Positions 37,660-46,472 of a DNA stretch of 64,000 bases are shown here, piece after piece (positions within the stretch are counted from its first letter, which is position 1; every line of letters begins with the position of its first letter). The notes beneath the pieces are model-generated. The model did no database searches and had not been told where the DNA came from. It was given only the letters and a program-made list of their open reading frames with translations. This DNA is from Sulfurimicrobium sp964384915 (lineage in GTDB: Bacteria > Pseudomonadota > Gammaproteobacteria > Burkholderiales > Sulfuricellaceae). A program made the translations under genes and the position numbers. Where the stretch lies: the NCBI GenBank assembly GCA_964384915.1, contig CAYLMA010000007.1, forward strand, positions 67,010 through 131,009, in the 5' to 3' direction.

Positions 37660-38550
37660 TCAGGCTTTTTTCTTGTTCTCGATCAGGTCGTGAATCATCG
37701 GCGCCAGGATGACTTCCATGGCAAAGCCCATCTTGCCGCCGGGCACTACGAGCGTGTTGCGGCGGGACATGAAGGAGTCATGGATCATGTTGAGGTAATA
37801 GGGAAAGTCGATGCCCTTGGGATCACGGAAACGGATCACCACGAAGCTTTCATCCGGCGTCGGGATGTCGCGCGCGATGAACGGGTTGGAGGTGTCCACC
37901 GTCGGCACGCGCTGGAAGTTCACGTGGGTCTGGGAGAACTGCGGCGTGATGTAGTTCACGTAGTCAGGCATGCGGCGCAGGATGGTGTGCACGGTGGCCT
38001 CGGCCGAATAGCCGCGCTCCTTGCCGTCGCGGTGGATTTTCTGGATCCATTCCAGGTTGACGATAGGTACCACGCCCACGCCCAGATCCACGTGCTTGGA
38101 AGCATCGACGTCGCCGTCCTTGACCAGGCCATGCAGGCCTTCGTAGAACAACAGGTCGCTGCCGCTTGGGATGTTTTCCCAGGGGGTGAATTCGCCAGCC
38201 TTCAGATTGGTGCTGAGGCGTGCGTTCAGCTCGGCTGCTTCGGCATCGGAGTGAATGTAGTAACGCTTCTGGCCGCTACCGGTTTCTCCGTAGGTCTTGA
38301 AGGTTTCTGCGATTTTTGCGAAGTGGTTGGCTTCCGGGCCAAAATGGCTGAAATGGTTGTTGCCGGCTTCTTCAGCTTTTTTCGAGGCTTCCTTGAATTC
38401 CACCCGGCCGAGTGAGTGCATGCTGTCGCCTTCGATCACGGCGGCGGTAATGTTCTCGCGCTCGAAAATGTGCTGGAAAGCGACTTTAACGGTGGTGGTG
38501 CCGGCGCCGGACGAGCCTGTAACAGCGACGACTGGGTGTTTCTTCGACAT
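37660..38550 (-). CDS. prk: Phosphoribulokinase
   Basis: Prk makes ribulose 1,5-bisphosphate, the CO2 acceptor of the Calvin cycle, from ribulose 5-phosphate and ATP. The 296-residue protein has the class I P-loop GSSGAGTTTVKVAFQHIF, then IEGDSMHS, and the family segment LLFYEGLHGLVKDGDVD. It stands alone: no RuBisCO or cbbR gene is next to it, and it has its own terminator. It implies potential autotrophic carbon fixation by the host. Confidence 0.96.
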   Translation of the reverse strand: MSKKHPVVAVTGSSGAGTTTVKVAFQHIFERENITAAVIEGDSMHSLGRVEFKEASKKAEEAGNNHFSHFGPEANHFAKIAETFKTYGETGSGQKRYYIHSDAEAAELNARLSTNLKAGEFTPWENIPSGSDLLFYEGLHGLVKDGDVDASKHVDLGVGVVPIVNLEWIQKIHRDGKERGYSAEATVHTILRRMPDYVNYITPQFSQTHVNFQRVPTVDTSNPFIARDIPTPDESFVVIRFRDPKGIDFPYYLNMIHDSFMSRRNTLVVPGGKMGFAMEVILAPMIHDLIENKKKA

Positions 38551-38691
38551 GGTTGGGATCCCCGAAAATAAATGACACGAATGTTTCAGTATAATCTTGC
38601 TGATGCTGTTTTGTCACTATCCGGCAAGGGCATGAGGCGTCTGGTTTCAGCGTATAATCATCCGCTTTTCTATTCATTTTTAACAAGAACC

Positions 38692-41286
38692 ATGGAAAAT
38701 CTCTACAATCCCGGCACGGTGGAAAAGCAGGCTCAGCAGCACTGGAACTCGATTCAGGCGTTCCGTGCGGAAGAAATCCCGGACAAGCCAAAGTACTATT
38801 GTCTGTCCATGTTTCCCTATCCCTCAGGCAAGCTGCACATGGGCCATGTACGCAATTACACCATCGGCGACGTGCTGTCCCGCTACCACCGTGCCTGCGG
38901 TTTCAACGTGATGCAGCCGATGGGCTGGGACGCATTCGGCTTGCCCGCCGAGAATGCGGCCATTGCCAACAACGTAGCGCCTGCCGCCTGGACCTATTCC
39001 AACATCGACTACATGCGCGGCCAACTCCAGTCGCTTGGCCTGGCCATCGACTGGTCGCGCGAACTGGCGACCTGCAAGCCGGACTACTACCGCTGGGAAC
39101 AGTGGCTGTTCACCAAATTGTTTGAAAAAGGGCTGATCTACAAGAAACTGGCGACCGTCAACTGGGACCCGGTCGATCAAACCGTGCTCGCCAACGAGCA
39201 GGTCATCGACGGCCGCGGCTGGCGTTCCGGCGCGCTGGTGGAAAAGCGCGAAATCCCGATGTATTTCATGAAGATCACCGCTTATGCCGACGAGCTGCTC
39301 TCCGAGCTGGACAATCTGCCAGGCTGGCCCGAGCAAGTGCGCACCATGCAGAAAAACTGGATCGGCAAGAGCTTCGGTGTACGCTTCGCCTTCCCCTACG
39401 AGCTCGAAGGCAAACCTGAGCAACTCTGGGTCTACACCACCCGCGCCGACACCATCATGGGCGTGACTTTCTGCGCCGTGGCCGCCGAGCATCCCCTGGC
39501 AACCTATGCAGCCAAGACGAACCCTGCGCTCGCCGCCTTCATCGAGGAATGCAAGCACGGCGGCGTGGCCGAGGCCGACCTCGCCACTATGGAAAAGAAG
39601 GGCATGGCGACGGGCATCTCCGTCACCCACCCGCTGACCGGCGAACCGATTCCGGTGTGGGTCGGCAACTACGTGCTGATGAGCTACGGCGAAGGCGCGG
39701 TGATGGCGGTGCCTGCTCACGACGAGCGCGATTTCCATTTTGCCAAGACCTACGGCCTGCCTATCAAGCAGGTGATCCAGGTCGAGGGCGAAAGTTTTTC
39801 TACCGAAGCGTGGGCCGAATGGTATGGCGACAAGGAAAAGGGCCGTTGCGTCCATTCCGGCCAGTACGACGGCCTCAATTACAGCGAGGCGGTAGACGCC
39901 ATCGCCGCCGATCTCAAGGCCAAGGGCCTGGGCGACAAGCAGGTGCAGTACCGCCTGCGCGATTGGGGCATTTCGCGCCAGCGTTATTGGGGCTGCCCGA
40001 TCCCTATCATCCATTGCCCGAGCTGCGGCGACGTGACGGTGCCGGAAAAGGACCTGCCGGTGGTGCTGCCGGAGGACGTGAAGATAGACATCGGCTCGCC
40101 GATCAAGAAAATGCCGTCCTTCTATGAAACCACTTGTCCCAAATGCGGCGGTCCGGCCAAGCGCGAAACCGACACCATGGACACCTTCGTCGAGTCGTCC
40201 TGGTACTACGCGCGCTATGCCAATCCGGACAACGCCAATGCCATGGTCGATGAGCGCGCCAAATACTGGCTGCCGGTGGACCAGTACATCGGCGGCATCG
40301 AGCACGCCATCCTGCATCTCCTGTATGCGCGCTTCTTCAACAAGCTGATGCGCGATGTCGGCCTGGTGGAGTGCAACGAGCCCTTCACCAAGCTGCTGAC
40401 CCAGGGCATGGTGGTGGCGCCGACCTTCTACCGTGAAATCGGTGAGGGCAAGAAGCGCTACATCAATCCCGCGGAAGTGGATGTGCAACTGGATGACAAG
40501 GGCCGCCCGACCGGCGCCACGCTTAAAACGGATGGCCAGCCGGTGGTGATCGGCGGCACGGAGAAAATGTCCAAATCCAAGAACAACGGAATCGACCCAC
40601 AGGCGCTGATCGATATCTACGGTGCGGATACCGCGCGCCTGTTCATGATGTTCGCGGCACCCCCGGACCAGCAGCTGGAGTGGTCGGATGCCGGCGTGGA
40701 AGGCGCCTTCCGCTTCCTCAAGCGGGTATGGAAGGCGGTCGCGGAACACGTCGAACAGGGTGTAGTGGCGGCTGGCAGCAGTGTGTTGAGCGCCGAGCTC
40801 AAGGCGCTGCGCTTCCAGCTCCACAGCACGATACAGAAAGTGAGCGACGACTATGGCCGGCGGCAGCAATTCAACACGGCAATTGCGGCAGTGATGGAAC
40901 TGATGAACGCGCTGGGCAAGAATGGCGACCACAGCCCGGCGGGCCGCGCGCTGATGCAGGAGGCGCTGGAAGCCGTGGTGCTGCTGCTTTCCCCCATCGT
41001 GCCGCACATTAGCCACGCCTTATGGGCAGAGCTGAAGCCGGGGAGCGACATCCTTGAAGCTCCATGGCCGAAGGTGGATGAAAGCGCGCTGGAGCAGGAC
41101 GAAATCGAGCTGATGCTGCAAGTCAATGGCAAGTTGCGCGGCAGCATGACCGTGGCGAAGTCGGTCAGTAAAGACGCAATCGAAAAGTTGGCGCTTACCA
41201 ACCCCAGTGTGCTCAAATTTACCGAGGGTCAGGCGATCAAGAAAGTGGTCGTGGTGCCGGGCCGCCTAGTTAACGTGGTGGTATAA
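38692..41286 (+). CDS. leuS: Leucyl-tRNA synthetase
   Basis: LeuS charges tRNA-Leu. From the ATG at 38692 (MENLYNPGTVEKQAQQHW) it has 864 residues, the usual length. The class I signatures are GKLHMGHVRNYTIGD and KMSKSKNNG, with an editing (CP1) domain containing TTRADTIMGVTF. A longer in-frame start would add 40 unconserved residues. A TATAAT at 38653-38658 upstream may be its -10 element, without a clear -35. Confidence 0.97.
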   Translation: MENLYNPGTVEKQAQQHWNSIQAFRAEEIPDKPKYYCLSMFPYPSGKLHMGHVRNYTIGDVLSRYHRACGFNVMQPMGWDAFGLPAENAAIANNVAPAAWTYSNIDYMRGQLQSLGLAIDWSRELATCKPDYYRWEQWLFTKLFEKGLIYKKLATVNWDPVDQTVLANEQVIDGRGWRSGALVEKREIPMYFMKITAYADELLSELDNLPGWPEQVRTMQKNWIGKSFGVRFAFPYELEGKPEQLWVYTTRADTIMGVTFCAVAAEHPLATYAAKTNPALAAFIEECKHGGVAEADLATMEKKGMATGISVTHPLTGEPIPVWVGNYVLMSYGEGAVMAVPAHDERDFHFAKTYGLPIKQVIQVEGESFSTEAWAEWYGDKEKGRCVHSGQYDGLNYSEAVDAIAADLKAKGLGDKQVQYRLRDWGISRQRYWGCPIPIIHCPSCGDVTVPEKDLPVVLPEDVKIDIGSPIKKMPSFYETTCPKCGGPAKRETDTMDTFVESSWYYARYANPDNANAMVDERAKYWLPVDQYIGGIEHAILHLLYARFFNKLMRDVGLVECNEPFTKLLTQGMVVAPTFYREIGEGKKRYINPAEVDVQLDDKGRPTGATLKTDGQPVVIGGTEKMSKSKNNGIDPQALIDIYGADTARLFMMFAAPPDQQLEWSDAGVEGAFRFLKRVWKAVAEHVEQGVVAAGSSVLSAELKALRFQLHSTIQKVSDDYGRRQQFNTAIAAVMELMNALGKNGDHSPAGRALMQEALEAVVLLLSPIVPHISHALWAELKPGSDILEAPWPKVDESALEQDEIELMLQVNGKLRGSMTVAKSVSKDAIEKLALTNPSVLKFTEGQAIKKVVVVPGRLVNVVV

Positions 41287-41289
41287 GCA

Positions 41290-41766
41290 ATGAAAAAAAT
41301 CCTGCTTTTGTCCCTGGTGCTTGCGCTTGGCGCATGCGGCTTTCACTTGCGCGGACCGGGGCAGTTGCCGTTCGATACGCTTTATGTGCAAGGAGGCGGC
41401 AATCAGCTGGGGCCGGACCTGCAGCGCTACCTGCGCTCTGGCTCGAGCGTGAAGGTGGTGCAAACGCCGGGCGAAGCGCAGGCCATACTGGATATCCTGG
41501 GAGAAAGCCGAGAGAAGCGCATCCTGTCTCTCACCGGCGGCGGCCGGGTGGGCGAATTCGAACTCTACTATCGACTATCCTTCCGTCTTCATGATGGCAA
41601 GGGCGCAGAACTGATGCCCAGCCAGCAGTTGGAGTTGAAACGCATCCTGCCATTCAGCGATGTCCAGGTCTTGGCGAAAGAGCAGGAAGAGGCCATGTTG
41701 TACCGCGAAATGCAGAATGACGCCGTGCAGCAGGTGATCAGGCGCCTCAGCGCGTTGAAAAAATAA
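41290..41766 (+). CDS. lptE: LPS-assembly lipoprotein LptE
   Basis: LptE is the outer-membrane lipoprotein that plugs LptD in lipopolysaccharide export. It starts with a lipoprotein signal (MKKILLLSLVLALGAC, lipobox LGAC with the lipidated cysteine at residue 16), followed by GFHLRG, the classical LptE start. Length 158 residues. Order leuS-lptE-holA is conserved in proteobacteria; only 3 bp separate it from leuS. Confidence 0.95.
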   Translation: MKKILLLSLVLALGACGFHLRGPGQLPFDTLYVQGGGNQLGPDLQRYLRSGSSVKVVQTPGEAQAILDILGESREKRILSLTGGGRVGEFELYYRLSFRLHDGKGAELMPSQQLELKRILPFSDVQVLAKEQEEAMLYREMQNDAVQQVIRRLSALKK

Positions 41767-41779
41767 CGGGCATTGGCAG

Positions 41780-42784
41780 ATGCGGATAAAGCCGGAGCAG
41801 CTGGATCAGCATTTACCCAAGGGACTGCAGCCGCTCTACCTGCTTTTTGGTGATGAAGCGCTGCTGATCCAGGAAGCGGCTGACGCAATACGCAGCCGCG
41901 CGCGCCAGGAAGGCTGTGCCGAGCGCGAGGTGTTTACGGTGGAACGGGGCTTCAATTGGCAGAACCTGCTGGCCAGCGGAAACAGCCTGTCCTTGTTTTC
42001 ATCGCGCCGCCTGGTGGAAGTGCGCATTCCTTCCGGCAAGCCGGGCAATGACGGCAGCCAGGCCTTGCAGGAATATTGTTCTCGCCTGCCGTCGGATACC
42101 GTGACGCTGGTGATCTGCCCGAAGCTCGACAAGACTGCCCAGGCTGGAAAATGGTTCAAGGCCATGGAGCAGGCGGGCGTGGTGCTGCCCTTCTTCCAGG
42201 TCGAGCGCGGCCAGCTGCCGGCCTGGATCGGAACGCGCCTGGCGCGCCAGAACCAGCGCGCCGAGCCGCTGGTATTGCAGTTCCTCGCCGACCAGGTGGA
42301 GGGCAACCTGCTTGCGGCTTTCCAGGAAGTCCAGAAGCTGGCGCTGCTGTTTCCCGCCGGCCCGCTGTCCCTGGAACATGTGCGGGGCGCAGTGGCGGAT
42401 GTGGCGCGCTTCGACGTGTTCAAGCTGGGCGACGCCCTGCTGGCGGGCGATGCCGCCCGCGTCAGCCGCATCCTGGAGGTGCTGCGCGGGGAAGGAGAAG
42501 ACCCGGTGCTGATCCTGTGGGCGCTGACGCGCGAGATCCGCACCCTGGCCAAACTGCGCGGCGGCATGCGCCGTGGCGGCAGCCTCCCGCAGTTGATGCG
42601 CGATGCCTGGATCTGGGAGTCGCGCCAGCGGCTGGTGGAGCAGGCCGTGAAACGCACCTCCGAAGCACGCCTGTTGCAGGGGCTCAGGCAGGCGGCCGGG
42701 ATCGATCGCATGATCAAGGGGCTGGCAAAGGGCGACGTGTGGGACGAGTTGTTGCAACTCGGCCTGACCATGGCTAAGGTGTGA
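41780..42784 (+). CDS. holA: DNA polymerase III delta subunit HolA
   Basis: HolA is the wrench subunit of the clamp loader that opens the beta clamp. The 334 residues begin MRIKPEQLDQHLPKGLQPLY and continue LLFGDEALLIQEAADAIR, as in HolA. It lies in the leuS-lptE-holA order and is followed by an inverted repeat. Confidence 0.94.
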   Translation: MRIKPEQLDQHLPKGLQPLYLLFGDEALLIQEAADAIRSRARQEGCAEREVFTVERGFNWQNLLASGNSLSLFSSRRLVEVRIPSGKPGNDGSQALQEYCSRLPSDTVTLVICPKLDKTAQAGKWFKAMEQAGVVLPFFQVERGQLPAWIGTRLARQNQRAEPLVLQFLADQVEGNLLAAFQEVQKLALLFPAGPLSLEHVRGAVADVARFDVFKLGDALLAGDAARVSRILEVLRGEGEDPVLILWALTREIRTLAKLRGGMRRGGSLPQLMRDAWIWESRQRLVEQAVKRTSEARLLQGLRQAAGIDRMIKGLAKGDVWDELLQLGLTMAKV

Positions 42785-42804
42785 ATCTGTAAAGACTATG
42801 TAAG

Positions 42805-42863
42805 CACGGGGAATACGGGGCGCACGGGGTTTTCAATCCCTGGGTTTCCCCGTGTTCCCCGTG
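42805..42863. repeat. Inverted repeat between holA and proA
   Basis: CACGGGGAATACGGGG (42805-42820) and CCCCGTGTTCCCCGTG (42848-42863) are inverted copies with one mismatch over 16 bp, separated by 27 nt. The left side also contains a further GCACGGGG. It lies 20 bp after the holA stop and is followed by A/T-rich DNA, so it may act as a terminator or be a dispersed repeat. Confidence 0.65.
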
Positions 42864-42901
42864 GTTAAAAACCTGTTTTTTGATGAATCGAGGACAAGGA
42901 T

Positions 42902-44158
42902 ATGGACGTCAAGGCATACATGCACACTCTCGGCCTGCAGGCACGCGCGGCTTCCCGCGCCATGGCCCGCGCCGACACCAACGCCAAGAACAAGGCGCTC
43001 AGCGTGATGGCGCGTGCCATGCAGCGTGATAGCGCGAAGCTGGTGGAGGCTAACGCTAAAGACCTGGCCGCAGCCAAGGCCGCGGGCCTGGATGCCGCAA
43101 TGCTCGACCGCCTGACCCTGACGGAGAAAGGCGTGGCGGGGATGGCCGAGGGCCTGCTGCAGATTGCCGCCCTGCCCGATCCGGTGGGCGAGATCAGCGG
43201 CCTCAACTACCGCCCATCCGGCATCCAGGTGGGCAAGATGCGCGTCCCGCTGGGGGTGATCGGCATCATCTACGAGGCCCGCCCCAACGTCACCGCCGAC
43301 GCCGCCGGGCTGTGCCTGAAATCGGGCAATGCCTCGATCCTGCGCGGCGGTTCCGAAGCGATTCACTCCAACCAGGCCATCGCCGCCTGTGTGCGCGAGG
43401 GCCTGGCCGCCGCCGGCCTGCCGGAAACTGCGGTGCAGGTGATCGAAACCACCGACCGCGCGGCGGTGGGCGAACTCATCACCATGCGCGAATTCGTCGA
43501 CGTGATCGTACCGCGCGGCGGCAAGGGCCTGATCGAACGCCTCATCGCCGAGGCACGCATCCCGGTGATCAAACATCTGCACGGCGTATGCCATGTCTAC
43601 ATCGACGACAAGGCCGACCAGGCCAAGGCGGTCAGGATCGCCGACAATGCCAAGACCAGCCGCTATGGCACCTGCAACACCATGGAAACCCTGCTGGTGG
43701 CGGAAGGCGTGGCCAAGGACGTGCTGCCCCCGCTGTGCAAGATCTACCTCGACAAGGGGGTGGAACTGCGCGGCTGCGCGGCTTCCCGCGCCATCGTGCC
43801 GGCGATGAAGGAAGCCACCGAGGAAGACTGGCATACCGAATACCTCGCGCCCATCCTGTCGGTGCGCGTGGTGGCCGGCCTGGATGCGGCGATCGAGCAT
43901 ATCAACACCTACAGCTCGCAGCACACGGAAGCCATCGTGACGGAAGATTACTCCCGTGCGCGGCGCTTCCTGCGCGAGGTGGACTCGAGCTCGGTGATGG
44001 TGAATGCCTCCACACGCTTTGCCGACGGCTTCGAATATGGCCTCGGCGCGGAAATCGGCATTTCCACCGACAAGATCCACGCGCGCGGCCCGGTGGGGCT
44101 GGAAGGTCTGACTTCGCAGAAATTCATCGTGCTGGGTGATGGTCACGTCCGGGGATGA
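42902..44158 (+). CDS. proA: Gamma-glutamyl phosphate reductase
   Basis: ProA catalyses the second step of proline synthesis, reducing gamma-glutamyl phosphate with NADPH. The 418 residues show PLGVIGIIYEARPNVTADAA and the catalytic-cysteine segment GTCNTMETLLV, with RGPVGLEGLTSQKF near the end. proC, for the last proline step, is in this window at 50.7 kb; proB is not. Confidence 0.96.
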   Translation: MDVKAYMHTLGLQARAASRAMARADTNAKNKALSVMARAMQRDSAKLVEANAKDLAAAKAAGLDAAMLDRLTLTEKGVAGMAEGLLQIAALPDPVGEISGLNYRPSGIQVGKMRVPLGVIGIIYEARPNVTADAAGLCLKSGNASILRGGSEAIHSNQAIAACVREGLAAAGLPETAVQVIETTDRAAVGELITMREFVDVIVPRGGKGLIERLIAEARIPVIKHLHGVCHVYIDDKADQAKAVRIADNAKTSRYGTCNTMETLLVAEGVAKDVLPPLCKIYLDKGVELRGCAASRAIVPAMKEATEEDWHTEYLAPILSVRVVAGLDAAIEHINTYSSQHTEAIVTEDYSRARRFLREVDSSSVMVNASTRFADGFEYGLGAEIGISTDKIHARGPVGLEGLTSQKFIVLGDGHVRG

Positions 44159-44179
44159 TTCCTCAAGCCCTCTCCCCAA

Positions 44180-44203
44180 CCCTCTCCCGTATGCAGGAGA
44201 GGG
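44180..44203 (+). repeat. Hairpin over the nadD ribosome binding site
   Basis: CCCTCTCC (44180-44187) and GGAGAGGG (44196-44203) form a perfect 8-bp stem with an 8-nt loop. The right arm contains the only purine-rich Shine-Dalgarno candidate for the nadD ATG at 44208. The same C/T-rich motif recurs just before it (CCCTCTCCCC at 44168-44177). It could be a dispersed intergenic repeat or a translational control element. Confidence 0.6.
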
Positions 44204-44207
44204 CGCA

Positions 44208-44864
44208 ATGGCAAAAGGCGATGCTTTGATTGGCATTCTTGGCGGCACCTTCGACCCGGTTCATTTCGGTCACCTGAGGCTTGCCGAGGAACTGGCCCAG
44301 AAGCTGGGTTTATCCGAGGTGCGATTCATTCCGTCGGGCAGGCCCTGGCACCGGACTCCTCCCGGCGCAACCCCCATGCAGCGGCTTGAGATGGTGAGCC
44401 GCGCCATCGCCGGCAACCCGCGCTTTGTGCTCGACGAGCGCGAAGTCCGGAAGAATGCGCCTGGCTACACGGTGGAAACGCTGTCTGAAGTGCGCCAGGA
44501 AATAGGTCGTGAGCAGCCCATGTGCCTGCTCGTTGGGGCCGATGCTTTCCTCGGGCTGCCCACTTGGCATCGCTGGCGCGAGCTGTTCGAGTTGGCGCAT
44601 ATCGTGGTTGCATACCGCCCTGGTTTTTCGCTGTTGCAGGAACAGCTGGACGACCTGCTGCGCAAGGAAATCGGGCAACGCACCAGCGCCGATCCATGCG
44701 ATTTGCAGGGCCTCCCGGGTGGCAGGATCATGGCCTGTCAGATTACACCCCTGGGCATTTCAGCCACCGCCATCCGCGCAGAAATCCAGGCGGGGCTAAG
44801 CCCGCGCTATTTGCTCCCGGAAGACGTTCTCGATTATATTCGGATGCATCAAATCTACCTTTAA
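44208..44864 (+). CDS. nadD: Nicotinate-nucleotide adenylyltransferase
   Basis: NadD forms nicotinate adenine dinucleotide in NAD synthesis. From the ATG at 44208 (MAKGDALIGILGGTFDPVHF) it has 218 residues, with the nucleotidyltransferase motif GGTFDPVHFGHL and the C-terminal GISATAIRAEIQAG (ISxTxxR). The upstream in-frame ATG at 44136 would add 24 residues encoded by the proA 3' end and the hairpin repeat, which is implausible. rsfS follows after 8 bp, as in many proteobacteria. Confidence 0.95.
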   Translation: MAKGDALIGILGGTFDPVHFGHLRLAEELAQKLGLSEVRFIPSGRPWHRTPPGATPMQRLEMVSRAIAGNPRFVLDEREVRKNAPGYTVETLSEVRQEIGREQPMCLLVGADAFLGLPTWHRWRELFELAHIVVAYRPGFSLLQEQLDDLLRKEIGQRTSADPCDLQGLPGGRIMACQITPLGISATAIRAEIQAGLSPRYLLPEDVLDYIRMHQIYL

Positions 44865-44872
44865 GGAAAGCA

Positions 44873-45232
44873 ATGGAACTGGAAGCAATGAAACAAGCCG
44901 TCATTTTGGCGCTGGAAGATATCAAGGCAAAAGACATTGCCGTGTTGGATGTATCGCATCTGACCAGCATGACGGACTACATGATTATCGCCAGCGGCGA
45001 CTCCAACCGCCAGACGCGGGCCCTGGCCAATAACGTGCTGGTGAAGCTGAAGGAGTTGGGCGCAGAGGTGCTGGGGGTGGAAGGCGAGGAAAGTGGCGAG
45101 TGGGTGTTGGTGGACCTGGGCCAGGTGGTAGTCCACGTCATGCAGCCCAGCACGCGCGAACATTACAATCTTGAACAGTTGTGGGGCGGGGTCGAGGCTG
45201 CGCGGCGCCATAGCCATAAAACAGCATCCTAA
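44873..45232 (+). CDS. rsfS: Ribosome silencing factor RsfS
   Basis: RsfS binds ribosomal protein L14 and blocks subunit joining under nutrient limitation. The 119-residue product includes DIAVLDVSHLTSMTDYMIIA, SGDSNRQTRALA and the C-terminal GEWVLVDLGQVVVHVMQP, diagnostic of the family. The ATG at 44873 follows AAGGAAAG; an internal ATG at 44888 is an alternative start. Confidence 0.94.
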   Translation: MELEAMKQAVILALEDIKAKDIAVLDVSHLTSMTDYMIIASGDSNRQTRALANNVLVKLKELGAEVLGVEGEESGEWVLVDLGQVVVHVMQPSTREHYNLEQLWGGVEAARRHSHKTAS

Positions 45233-45252
45233 GACGGCTCCGTGGGATTGGG

Positions 45253-45723
45253 ATGAGGCTATGGATACTCGCAGTCGGTAACAAAATGCCGGCCTGGGTG
45301 AGCGAGGCGTTTGCCGAATACGCAAAGCGCATGCCACGGGAAGCGCGTATCGAGCTGCTGGAAATCAAACCGGAGAAACGCGCCGGCGGAAAAACCGTGG
45401 AACAGATGCAGGAATCCGAGATGGAGCGGATTCAGGCGGCACTCCCGGCAACGGCCATGCATGTCATGCTGGATGAGCGCGGCGCGGAAATGAGCACGCT
45501 GGAGCTGGCGGCCGGCATGAAAACCTGGCTACAGGAAGGCCGCGATGTGGCTTTTGTCATCGGCGGAGCGGATGGCCTGCACCCTGCCCTGCGCCAGCGC
45601 GCCGTCAAGCTCTGGTCGCTATCGCGCCTCACCCTGCCGCACGGCATGGTGAGAGTGCTGCTGGCGGAGCAGCTATATCGAGCCATGACGGTGATTCAGG
45701 GGCATCCCTACCATAGGGAATAA
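45253..45723 (+). CDS. rlmH: 23S rRNA (pseudouridine-1915 N3) methyltransferase RlmH
   Basis: RlmH methylates pseudouridine 1915 in 23S rRNA. The 156-residue protein starts MRLWILAVGNKMPAWVSEAF and contains FVIGGADGLHPALRQRA (SPOUT knot) and LPHGMVRVLLAEQLYRAMTV; it ends YHRE as in RlmH. It follows rsfS, a conserved neighbour. Confidence 0.96.
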   Translation: MRLWILAVGNKMPAWVSEAFAEYAKRMPREARIELLEIKPEKRAGGKTVEQMQESEMERIQAALPATAMHVMLDERGAEMSTLELAAGMKTWLQEGRDVAFVIGGADGLHPALRQRAVKLWSLSRLTLPHGMVRVLLAEQLYRAMTVIQGHPYHRE

Positions 45724-45854
45724 GGACTTGCTAATGGCTATTATGCGACAACCTGCCGGGCTGGAGCCCCTTGCGCATCCCCGAGTTACGAGCCTTGGCC
45801 TGCGCCCAGTGCGGCTCCGGCGCATGCTCAAATTATCTCTTGGCATGCCCTGAT

Positions 45855-46472
45855 ATGGCCTATCCTTACCAGACCATTTACCTCGCTTCCGCAAGCCCGC
45901 GCCGACGCGAACTGCTGAAACAGATCGGGGTGCGCTTCGAGGTGTTGCTGCTGCGTACGCACCCTTCCCGCTCCGATGTCGATGAAACACCGAGCCTCGG
46001 TGAGCCCCCCTGTGATTACGTGGTGCGCCTGGCCCGCGCCAAGGCCGAAGCGGGCAGCATGGCTTGCCGTGCCCGCCACCTGCCGGCTTACCCGGTGCTG
46101 GCTGCGGATACCACCGTGACCCTGGATGGCGCCATCATAGGCAAACCGGCTAACCGAGCCGAAGCTGAGGCCACACTGGCACGCCTGGCGGGCCGCCGCC
46201 ATGAGGTGCTGAGCGCCGTGGCAATCGCCTTTGACGGCCGCCTTGAAGTGAAGCTGAGCGTTTCCAGCGTCGAATTCGCGCCGCTCGATGCGGGCGCCAT
46301 CAAACGTTATGTGGCTAGCGGCGAATCCCATGACAAGGCCGGGGCCTATGCGATCCAGGGGCGCGCAGCGGCATTCGTGACCCGGCTGGAGGGCAGCTAT
46401 TCCGGCGTAATGGGTTTGCCTTTGTGTGAAACCTCTCAACTCTTGCACAAATTTGGTATTGAAGTGATATGA
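45855..46472 (+). CDS. Maf family nucleotide pyrophosphatase
   Basis: Maf proteins hydrolyse dTTP/UTP or modified nucleotides as house-cleaning pyrophosphatases. From the ATG at 45855 it has 205 residues with ASASPRRRELLKQIGVRFEV, VLAADTTVTLDG and the late DKAGAYAIQGRAA. It resembles the YhdE type that neighbours rng. An in-frame ATG at 45771 would add 28 unconserved residues. The stop overlaps the rng start by 4 bp. Confidence 0.92.
   Translation: MAYPYQTIYLASASPRRRELLKQIGVRFEVLLLRTHPSRSDVDETPSLGEPPCDYVVRLARAKAEAGSMACRARHLPAYPVLAADTTVTLDGAIIGKPANRAEAEATLARLAGRRHEVLSAVAIAFDGRLEVKLSVSSVEFAPLDAGAIKRYVASGESHDKAGAYAIQGRAAAFVTRLEGSYSGVMGLPLCETSQLLHKFGIEVI

Noticed and set aside
38081..38099. ATCCACGTGC in prk as a parS candidate
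   Set aside because: Only the CACGTG core and part of one arm match; the other arm does not.
38590..38595. TATAAT upstream of leuS as a second promoter
   Set aside because: There is no -35 hexamer at a workable distance and it lies within the prk leader on the other strand; the match alone is weak evidence.
38824..41016. 730-codon open frame on the minus strand
   Set aside because: It lies fully opposite leuS, whose class I synthetase motifs are clear. The reading is a shadow caused by GC-rich codon bias.
42833..44248. 471-codon open frame on the minus strand
   Set aside because: It covers proA in antisense and has no recognisable motif; proA is unambiguous.
45724..45854. Upstream extension of the maf reading frame
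   Set aside because: The added 28 residues are not like any Maf N-terminus; the ATG at 45855 gives the conserved ASASPRR at the normal distance.
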